Assembly: GCA_020186115.1 (NCBI GenBank)
Contig: WSYJ01000075.1
Location: 620,001 to 684,000 of the forward strand
Direction of reading: 5' to 3'
Source: Histomonas meleagridis
Lineage: Eukaryota > Parabasalia > Tritrichomonadida > Dientamoebidae
Length of the DNA stretch: 64,000 nt
Shown one piece after another: positions 1-7,829 of this stretch. The notes beneath the pieces are model-generated. The model was not told the origin of the DNA. It made no database searches and saw only the letters and a list, made by a program, of their open reading frames with translations. Numbering within the stretch: position 1 is the stretch's first letter; the number at the start of each line of letters is the position of its first letter. The position numbers and the translations under genes were made by a program.

Positions 1-1075
1 AGAAAATTTCTCTAGATCTTTAGGTTTAATAACCCACAATTATGATGAAATCCATCCTTTATCTTATGATTTAATGATTATTCAAATGATATATTATTCC
101 TTTGTAATTAAAAATAATAATGTTGAAATATTTTTTAATATTATAAAGGAAATAAGAACATTTGAAGAGATTAATAAAATCAAATCTAATATATTTGATA
201 TATTTGGGCAATTTCTTAATAATAAGCATACACATGAATCATATTATCTTCTTGAAGCTATGATTGAACGTGATTTTCTTGAACCAAACATTGTAAAAAA
301 CAACAATAGTGTTTATTTTGTACATTATATGTCTAAAGAAGAATTAGCAATCCTTTTAAGGAAATATGGTTTTGTAAATTATGAAGAACTTTCAAAGAAT
401 GATTGGGAGCTTCATAAGAAATATGTCAAAGAAGGAGTTAATCCAAATGAAATAGCAAAAATAATTCGAAATGATGAAATCGAAAAACTTCAAGAAATAT
501 CATCACAAAATGAATTCGATTTTAATCAAACAATTGAACCATCACTTTATGAAAGATGTTCATTTATTAATCAAAGAAATGTTACACTAATTGATTATGC
601 AGCATTTTTTTCTTCTGTTAAATGTTTTAAATATTTACTTATGAATAATGCTAAAGTAGAAAATACAGGTAAGTATGCAATTGCAGGTGGAAACGAAGAA
701 ATCATTCATTTATGTGAACAAAATCATTCAACATTTATAGATGCATATGAAACAGCAATTGAATTTCATAGAAATGATATTTTTCATTATCTTTATGAAA
801 ACAAATTAGAAGAAATTAATAATTTAGAAGAATTAGGATAGCTTTGTGTTTTATATCATAATTATGAAATATTTTCATTTTTACTTAAAGAAGGAATCAA
901 AATCAATGATGATATTATTAATGAAGCAGCAATTATTGGAAATATTTTTTTAGTTGAATATTTTCTTAAAGAGCATTCTATTTCGCCTGATATTTTGGTA
1001 TATTCAATTAGATCAAGAAATATTGAACTTATTGAATACGTTTTAAAACAAAAAGGAATTGATATTAATGCTAAA

Positions 1076-1158
1076 AATATTTATTTGTTTTATTTGATAT
1101 TTATTTTGATAATTTCTTATTTCAAAATAAAATTTGGAAATTATTTAAATTATTTTGG
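1076..1158 (+). repeat. 83-nt AT-rich spacer inside ankyrin unit (copy 1)
   Basis: It lies exactly between codons for NAK and T-A-L of adjacent ankyrin units. It begins AATATTTATTTGTTTTAT and ends AAATTATTTTGG. It has no AG dinucleotide, so it cannot be a GT-AG intron within these limits. It shifts the frame by +2. Confidence 0.7.
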
Positions 1159-1245
1159 ACGGCACTTATTAGAGCATCTTGGAAAGGTCATACAGAAATA
1201 GTTAAATTATTTCTTGAACAAGAAGGAATTGATATTAATTCTAAA

Positions 1246-1328
1246 AATATTTATTTGTTTTATTTAAAATTTATTTGAATAATTTTATGTTTCAAAATAA
1301 TATTTCAAAATTATTTAAATTATTTAGA
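1246..1328 (+). repeat. 83-nt AT-rich spacer inside ankyrin unit (copy 2)
   Basis: Same length, same position in the ankyrin unit and clearly similar sequence to copy 1 (shared AATATTTATTTGTTTTATTT start and TTTCAAAATAA core). It contains an in-frame stop for the preceding frame. Confidence 0.7.
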
Positions 1329-1415
1329 ACAGCACTTATGTATGCATCTTCAAATGATCATACAGAAATAGTTAAATTACTTCTTGAACAAGAAGGAATT
1401 GATATTAATGCTAAA

Positions 1416-1478
1416 TATATTTATTTGTTTTATTTCATATTTCAAAATATTATTTGGAACTTATCCAAAATATTTGAA
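1416..1478 (+). repeat. 63-nt AT-rich spacer inside ankyrin unit (copy 3, shortened)
   Basis: Related to copies 1 and 2 at both ends but 20 nt shorter. Its length is a multiple of three, so the frame reads through as a hydrophobic insert. Confidence 0.65.
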
Positions 1479-1547
1479 ACAGCACATATGTTTGCATCTA
1501 GATATGGTTATACAGAAATAGTTAAATTACTTCTTGAACAAGAATGA

Positions 1548-1974
1548 ATTATTACCAATAGTAAAAATATTTATTTGTTCTAATAATTTGGTATATCAAA
1601 ATAAAATCTAGATTAGAATATCTATTAAAGAAGGCATAGATAGGATTAATTTGATAAAGCTCAATTACATAATTCTAAAAAACATGGGTAGCACAATCTC
1701 ATTTTTTTAACATTGTGTGTTAAAATATTCATTTTGATGAATTATGAACGTCTCTTTAATCCGTCTCTATAAAAAATTCCATAAAAATTTTAATATTTAT
1801 CCTGATGAATTTATTTTCCCTTTGTATGAAAATAAAAAACCTGATTAACTAAATGACCATTACCACATTATCAATAAAATTTGTGAATTATCCAAAAATA
1901 TAATTTATTCCACAAATACTTGTAAAAAAATATACATAAAATTATATTTACTAATAAATAACAAAACAATAATT
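1548..1974. other. intergenic, decayed ankyrin-spacer sequence
   Basis: The first ~60 bases still resemble the ankyrin spacer (AAAAATATTTATTTGTTC). The rest is AT-rich and I see no gene in it. Confidence 0.5.
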
Positions 1975-3393
1975 TTAATTTCTTTTCTTTTTAAACTTTC
2001 TTTCTTGTTCCCATACTCCAGCATTGTACGATTTCTTTGTAAAAGAAGAAAGCTGTGTATCATAATAACCAGGACCGATTTCATCCATTTTTCTCTTTTT
2101 CTCATTTGAACTTTTTGGGAAAGAAATTTTAGTACTTTTATTAATTGATCTATCGATCATATAATGATCCGGTGGAGGAGCGCAATGATCAGCTCCATTT
2201 GATACCCAATCACCGATTTCTTTATATCTTGTATTTAATATTTTTATTGATTTATTATTATTATCAATTTTTACATTATATTCGGCAGGAGAAGGAGAGT
2301 CATTATTTAATGTTTTCATTCGGACGCTTTTATCCATAAACGCAGGACTACTTTTATTCTTAACTGACTCGAAATTATTACTCGAAATGTTATAACTTCC
2401 AGGTCCAATATTTTCATATGTTTCATTTGATCTTAGCTTATGATTTATGGATTTACTCTTGAATTGATACGTTTCTGGCCCATTTTTTGCATTTCGATTA
2501 ATGGTATAATCTGATGGACCTGGAAATTGTGAATCGATTTCTTTATGAAATCGAACATCGCCTGATCCAAATCCAACACCGGGGAAAATATGTTGTGATT
2601 TATTATGTGTGGTTTGATATGATGTCGGTGATGGTGTATGTTGATCATTGACAAATATATCGCGTTTAGATTTTGATTGAAATACAGAATTAGGACCATT
2701 AGGCACTTTGTAATGGACAGGAGGTGGAAGATAATCAACAGAAAAAGACTGTTTTGGTAATGGATATTTATCTTTAATAGTAATTGGGAGTTTTGTGTTC
2801 TGTGAAAATTGGGGATGATACTTATCAGGCGGCGGAGCTGACGTTGTACGACACCAGTAATCATGATTTTCTTTCTCATGTGAAAGAATTTGGGATTTTC
2901 GAGAATCTGATTGAATATTTGGATTATATGTACCTGGTCCAATATCTGCTGGAGAACGGTCTGTATTCTTCTGAACAAAACAACCATTTTCATCAAGATA
3001 ATTACATAATGGTGTGGATGATCTTTTATGATTGATTTTTTTTGGATGATAAGTTGGTAAAATTTGTTTTTGATGGTGAGTCCATTTTTGTAATTTACCA
3101 TATTCTGTTGGTGAAGGAATATTGTTTGAAGAAAAAATCGAACGTTCTGTTTGGGATTTAAAAACGGAATTTTCTCCTCTATAAATATTTTGTTTTTCAG
3201 TTGTATTGTAAAATCCAGGGCCAGGTGTATTAAATTCTTGAGTTTTTAATGTAATTCTTTGTTGTTTTGGAATTGTTGCATATTTTAAATTTAAAGAATT
3301 ATCTCCTATATTATATGATCCTGGTCCAACATTTCTTTGTGTATTTTTATTTGCTAAATTAAATTTCCGGTTCGAACTTTGTTTCCAAGTCAT
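1975..3393 (-). CDS. PG-rich (SHIPPO/STPGR-type) repeat protein, likely axonemal
   Basis: About 13 spaced motifs of the type [GS]-P-x-x-Y occur along the whole chain: GPGSYNIG, GPGFYN, PSPTEYG, GPGTYNPN, PPPDKYH, PPPVHYK, PSPTSYQ, PGPSDY, GPGSYNIS, PSPAEYN, PPPDHYM and GPGYYD. This is the sperm-tail PG-rich repeat family (ODF3/SHIPPO-like), which binds the microtubules of flagella. The frame is open up to an ATG at 3504, but I prefer the ATG at 3393 (MTWKQ..., 472 aa): the extra 37 residues show no family likeness and would leave only 39 bp to the divergent gene at 3544. The chain is basic, with no membrane segment. Confidence is high for the family and moderate for the start. Confidence 0.82.
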   Translation of the reverse strand: MTWKQSSNRKFNLANKNTQRNVGPGSYNIGDNSLNLKYATIPKQQRITLKTQEFNTPGPGFYNTTEKQNIYRGENSVFKSQTERSIFSSNNIPSPTEYGKLQKWTHHQKQILPTYHPKKINHKRSSTPLCNYLDENGCFVQKNTDRSPADIGPGTYNPNIQSDSRKSQILSHEKENHDYWCRTTSAPPPDKYHPQFSQNTKLPITIKDKYPLPKQSFSVDYLPPPVHYKVPNGPNSVFQSKSKRDIFVNDQHTPSPTSYQTTHNKSQHIFPGVGFGSGDVRFHKEIDSQFPGPSDYTINRNAKNGPETYQFKSKSINHKLRSNETYENIGPGSYNISSNNFESVKNKSSPAFMDKSVRMKTLNNDSPSPAEYNVKIDNNNKSIKILNTRYKEIGDWVSNGADHCAPPPDHYMIDRSINKSTKISFPKSSNEKKRKMDEIGPGYYDTQLSSFTKKSYNAGVWEQERKFKKKRN

Positions 3394-3543
3394 TCGAACC
3401 GCTGCTGCATAACGTATTTCCACTTTTCTCAGCGGGTAATTCAGTTTGACGATCAAATCTCTCAAACGACTTTTACTGATAAGCTTCTGAAAATTGGAAA
3501 CCATTCCGATAACAAAACCGCTAGAAAGGAAAGTTGTACCTAA

Positions 3544-6500
3544 ATGATTTCTATTACATTTCCATTAATTTTTCTTCCTATTCTGACATTATCAGCGGAA
3601 GAAAATTGTTCATACGAATATTTTGATCAGATTTATTTAGGATCAGATGGTTATAATATTTCAGATTCAAATTATTATTGTTATCAACCATATGGATCAG
3701 AAGAATATTATCTTAGAGGTACACGATTCACAGTGCATTCAAATACAAGCGCTATAACAGGAAATCTTACACTTAATTTTCGAACATTTCAGATAGTTAG
3801 AGTTGAAGTTTACATGCATGCTCTTTTACCTTATCAAGAGGCACAAAAACTTTTGATTGTTAGCGAAGGTCGACTTGATATTCAAGATGTTGAAGGAGTT
3901 CAATTATCTTATTTTTCAACAAATGCTTTAGAAGTTAATTATCAACCACAAAGGCCAACAGTATCTAGTTATTGTGTATGTCTAAGGTCACGTCTTGAAT
4001 CATGTAAACAAGAAGAATCATGTTATTCTGTTGGAGTTCCAATTGAAAAATACTATCAAACACAAGACAAAAATCTTGGAAGACTTATAGCAGAAGATCC
4101 AGCTCCAGTTGTTAACATTTATTTCCCAGATAATTCTGGTATAGCCGATTATCGATTTGATTTTTATCGAAATCTTATTGGATTTCCAGAAACAAAAACA
4201 ATCAACTTTAGGTCATTCCAAACCTCTGCTTCTACCTCTCTTAAAGTTTATTTTAGTCAAACTGCCACAAATGATTATCCCATGAAATTAAATTTCTTAG
4301 GTATTACAAAACTACGTATCAAAGACAGGGACAATGTAGCCTTATCTCTTGAAGATATGAAAGTAGAACAACTTACATTAGTTAATACCCGACTTGAAGT
4401 TAATAGTGGTGAAACATTAACTATCCCGACATTAGTTGGCGATTTTAATTCTTTAGGAACTGGTGTTGCAGGTACAATCAGCATTACTAAAGACCTTTAT
4501 ATAAATGAGTCTACAGCGAGTGACTTAAGCGGCATCACTCTTCAAAAAGGTTCAACTTTACATCTATTCAAAATCTCTGAATTCCCGACCATTCAAATTT
4601 TCAGTGACCACATTCAATTCAGTAATTCTAATGAACGTACTATGATCGTCTCATCCACAACACAATGTAATTTTATCTTTCAAGATTCATCACCATTAAG
4701 TGAAATCCCTATTTCTATTACAAATGAAGAAGCACCAACTACATTTCAACCTAATATTACATTTTTAATTAATTCTAATATGATTATTTCATTTAGTCAA
4801 CATGAAAACAATAATGAAAACATCCAATATACCATTATGTCACAAACGATTTCGATTCGATCCATCTTTTTAACAATGACTGGTTCATATAATAACTTAA
4901 ACTTTGTTGGGTTTATTAATATATATTTAATGTCTATTGAAACAGCCGGCGGATTTTTTAATGGAGTTGTTGAACGAAATGTATCATATGCGATGTTAAA
5001 TTGTACGAACACTAATTTATCGATTACATTTAAACCTGATAATATTATCAACATTAATGAGAATGATATTCATATTACTGTTGATACATTTTATATTGCA
5101 TCTACAGCACAAAGTATTGAAATGGAAGTTGCAAATGGTGTTACCGAATTTATAAACTTAACATTTTTAATTGAATCTGATATAACTATTTCATTTGATC
5201 AGTCATTTGAATCAATAACATCAGATACAATTAAAAACATACAAATTTTACATTTATTCAACAATTTATTAATGACTACAACTGGTTCAGTAGTACCATT
5301 AGTTGATGTAAATGATTCTGTTTATAATGTATTATATGAAGGTACATTAACTGATATAACAATTTCTCCTTCAACGAATTTCTCAAATTCTAATTTTAGA
5401 ACAGGTCCAAAACTAAACATTAATTGTGAATCAGGTAATATATTAATGCCACAATCATCCATTCTTGCAAAAAACTCAAGTTTTACATTAAAAGATGATA
5501 CTACATTAACAATATTATATAAGAATTCTTCATTAGTATCATATTCATTTGAGAATGGTAATGTAATATTTCAACTTGAAGAAAACTCTACAGTTAATAA
5601 ATTCGAATCGAACTCATTAATATTAACAAATACGAACATACAAAACACAAACAATTTACCATATGTCGTTAAAAATCTTGAATTTAGTCTTTCGTCACTT
5701 AATGAACAATCATTTCCATCATTAACAGTTAAAGAGCAATGTTTCATTAATGATAATACAATTACTTCATTAACATTTGGTAATTATTCATTAATTGTAG
5801 CAAACTCTAATACTAAATCACCAATAATATATAAAGAACAAAATGGTGTCTTTAATATTAATACAAGTTCAAGTTCATTAACACTTTATTCATCTGAAGA
5901 AGCGTTACCTAATAATGTAAATATATATTTAACAGAAAGTAATAACATACAATTACATTTCGATAAAAGTTGGTATCGCTCTTTAATTCCAAATGATTTC
6001 ATAATAATAACAGACGCAACAAATGTCGAAGTATCAACAGATTTATTATATATGCCAACTATAAACATTGTAAATTCGGCTGGTCAACAAATACAATTCA
6101 CTGCAACTGAACATAAATCTGATTATACTGCGAACCTCGCGTTTTATATATTCATTGGCATTATCGGAGTATTATTTGTGATTTCATTGATTTTATGCTT
6201 TTGTCGAAATGAAGAAATGGATATCTCTTCATCAGATGAAGATGACGAAAGTATTATCATTAACAAAGAAACAGATAAAAAATCTGAAGAAGAATCTTCA
6301 AGTGATAATAAACAAATTGAAGTCGTTGATAATCAAAAAGATACAAATGTTAAACAAGAAGAAAAGAAAAATAATGCAAAAACAACTGAAAACAATATTA
6401 AATCTTCAAGCGATGATAAAGAACTTAATACAATCGTCGAAAATCCGGACTCAAGTACTTCAACTGATAGAAAAGCTAAGAAGACAAAGCCAAAGAAACC

Positions 6501-7206
6501 TAAAGCTAAACCTAAAGCTAAGCCAAAGCCTAAACGAGTAACAATAAAACCAAAGAAAGAAAAGTTCGATGATGAAATCAAGCAAAGCGAATCTTCTTCT
6601 TCATCAAGTGATGACGAAGAACTGAAAACAATTGCAGAGAACAGCGAATCGAGCGAACTGAATCAAGTTAAACCCAAAAAGAAGCCACGTCCAAAGAAGA
6701 AAGAAATGAAGAATAATAACAATGCTAAAGAAAAGAAGACTTCTTCAAGCGATGACGAAGAACTGAAAACAATTGCAGAGAACAGCGAATCGAGCGAACT
6801 GAATCAAGTTAAACCTAAGAAGAAGCCACGTCCAAAGAAGAAGGAAACGAAGAATAGTAACAACAATGCTAAAGAAAAGAAGACTTCTTCAAGCGATGAT
6901 AACGAATTAATAACTATCGCCGAGACAAGTGAATCGAGCGATTTAAAGAAGAAACAGAAACGAAATGACAAAGAACGAACAAATTCGTCGTCATCTTCAA
7001 GCGATGATAACGAATTAATAACTATCGCCGAGACAAGTGATGACAACGAGTCAACGTCAACTGGGTCTTCGTCAACTGAAAAACCTTTGGTCGATAGTGA
7101 GCCACATGATAAAGTCAAAAGAACGCCGGTGAAAAAGGACCAGAAAAAGAAGCCGAAAAAGGTGATAAAGAAAAAGGTGAAAAAGCCGAAGAAACAAACA
7201 CAATGA
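3544..7206 (+). CDS. large single-pass surface protein with charged Ser/Lys-rich cytoplasmic tail
   Basis: The 1220-residue chain starts with a clear signal peptide (MISITFPLIFLPILTLSA, then EEN). A long Asn/Ser/Thr-rich ectodomain follows, of about 860 residues with many N-x-S/T sites and alternating hydrophobic strands that suggest a beta-helix or beta-sandwich stack. A transmembrane helix lies near residues 865-888 (AFYIFIGIIGVLFVISLILC). The tail of about 330 residues is repetitive: acidic Ser blocks (SSSDDEEL, ENSESSEL) alternate with Lys/Pro blocks (KPKKKPRPKKKE). Trichomonads encode many large surface proteins of this layout, but I cannot name the family. The acidic Ser stretches look like casein-kinase-2 sites (inference). 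It is divergently arranged with the PG-rich gene. Confidence 0.85.
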   Translation: MISITFPLIFLPILTLSAEENCSYEYFDQIYLGSDGYNISDSNYYCYQPYGSEEYYLRGTRFTVHSNTSAITGNLTLNFRTFQIVRVEVYMHALLPYQEAQKLLIVSEGRLDIQDVEGVQLSYFSTNALEVNYQPQRPTVSSYCVCLRSRLESCKQEESCYSVGVPIEKYYQTQDKNLGRLIAEDPAPVVNIYFPDNSGIADYRFDFYRNLIGFPETKTINFRSFQTSASTSLKVYFSQTATNDYPMKLNFLGITKLRIKDRDNVALSLEDMKVEQLTLVNTRLEVNSGETLTIPTLVGDFNSLGTGVAGTISITKDLYINESTASDLSGITLQKGSTLHLFKISEFPTIQIFSDHIQFSNSNERTMIVSSTTQCNFIFQDSSPLSEIPISITNEEAPTTFQPNITFLINSNMIISFSQHENNNENIQYTIMSQTISIRSIFLTMTGSYNNLNFVGFINIYLMSIETAGGFFNGVVERNVSYAMLNCTNTNLSITFKPDNIININENDIHITVDTFYIASTAQSIEMEVANGVTEFINLTFLIESDITISFDQSFESITSDTIKNIQILHLFNNLLMTTTGSVVPLVDVNDSVYNVLYEGTLTDITISPSTNFSNSNFRTGPKLNINCESGNILMPQSSILAKNSSFTLKDDTTLTILYKNSSLVSYSFENGNVIFQLEENSTVNKFESNSLILTNTNIQNTNNLPYVVKNLEFSLSSLNEQSFPSLTVKEQCFINDNTITSLTFGNYSLIVANSNTKSPIIYKEQNGVFNINTSSSSLTLYSSEEALPNNVNIYLTESNNIQLHFDKSWYRSLIPNDFIIITDATNVEVSTDLLYMPTINIVNSAGQQIQFTATEHKSDYTANLAFYIFIGIIGVLFVISLILCFCRNEEMDISSSDEDDESIIINKETDKKSEEESSSDNKQIEVVDNQKDTNVKQEEKKNNAKTTENNIKSSSDDKELNTIVENPDSSTSTDRKAKKTKPKKPKAKPKAKPKPKRVTIKPKKEKFDDEIKQSESSSSSSDDEELKTIAENSESSELNQVKPKKKPRPKKKEMKNNNNAKEKKTSSSDDEELKTIAENSESSELNQVKPKKKPRPKKKETKNSNNNAKEKKTSSSDDNELITIAETSESSDLKKKQKRNDKERTNSSSSSSDDNELITIAETSDDNESTSTGSSSTEKPLVDSEPHDKVKRTPVKKDQKKKPKKVIKKKVKKPKKQTQ
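6598..6885 (+). repeat. tandem duplicated ~141-bp unit in the cytoplasmic tail
   Basis: Two nearly identical units each encode SSDDEELKTIAENSESSEL, then NQVKPKKKPRPKKKE. Two shorter relatives with SSDDNELITIAETS follow up to about 7040. The tail grew by internal tandem duplication. Confidence 0.8.
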
Positions 7207-7829
7207 AATGTGATATGAAATATACTATGGAATTTAAGCAAAAATAGTAAAAAATTTTTACATGACTTTGTTGCCGCAAATGTATAAACATAAAAATTCT
7301 TTTTCTTTAGCGCTATTGTGCGGATCCTTCTTCGTATGAGAAATGTTCTTTGAACTCTTTCCAAAACTGGATTAAAGAACATTACAATTCCAACAAAAGA
7401 ATTCAAAGATGAAGCATCTATACATGGTAAATCATTACATGAAATTATAATTCCTGAAATATCTTTGTTTTCAATTTGTAATATTTTTTAAAAGTTTAAT
7501 GTGTCTTGATATAAAATATGATATTGATGAGTTCGTAATTGAAAAATATCACAAAACATTCAATAAAGGAAATTTTATGTAACTAACTAATATTTGTTCT
7601 TCTATTTTATATATATATATTAAACAAAGAAATGAAAATATTCAGTTCATTTCTTCTTTAACATTTAAATAAAACTTTAGGATCAACATTAAGATATTCA
7701 ATGCATCCATTTTCTTCCTTATTTATATTATTAAAAGTATCGGAATTGTTTTTCATTCTGAAGAGTTATGTGTATGAATTTATTGCTGATATCAGAAGTA
7801 TTTGATGTGATTTGGTGTGAATTATAATG
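7207..7829. other. intergenic; possible weak LRR relic
   Basis: Mostly AT-rich, with a short (TA)n run near 7610. Around 7375-7495 (+) a stretch reads ITIPTKEF then SLHEIIIPE, faintly like a decayed BspA-type LRR, but it is too short to call a gene. Confidence 0.35.

Larger units (their letters stand above)
2..1547 (+). pseudogene. DUF3447/ankyrin-repeat protein, 5'-truncated by the window edge and broken
   Basis: The frame is open from base 2, so the gene starts upstream of the window. Residues near LYERCSFINQRNVTLIDYAA match the DUF3447 region of the paralogue at 58.6-61.3 kb. An in-frame TAG at 839-841 interrupts it, and the same frame then stays open to about 1075. Beyond that, three ankyrin units (EIVKLLLEQEGIDINAK type) occur in different frames because AT-rich spacers of 83, 83 and 63 nt separate NAK from TAL. 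The last unit ends in TGA at 1545-1547. In trichomonads this family forms large sets of ankyrin proteins of unknown role, probably protein-protein scaffolds. With a nonsense codon and frame changes, this copy is probably a pseudogene unless the spacers are removed from the RNA. Confidence 0.75.

Noticed and set aside
1076-1158. Spacer as an ordinary spliceosomal intron
   Set aside because: It has no AG dinucleotide and no GTAYGT or ACTAACACACAG signals, so canonical trichomonad splicing cannot remove it within these limits.
2445-3101. 218-residue minus-strand frame
   Set aside because: It overlaps the PG-rich gene in another frame on the same strand; the PG-rich frame is longer and has clear repeats.
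6804-7406. 200-residue minus-strand frame
   Set aside because: Antisense of the Lys/Ser-rich tail repeats, giving Phe/Leu/Ser-rich translation. No signal or domain pattern beyond that.
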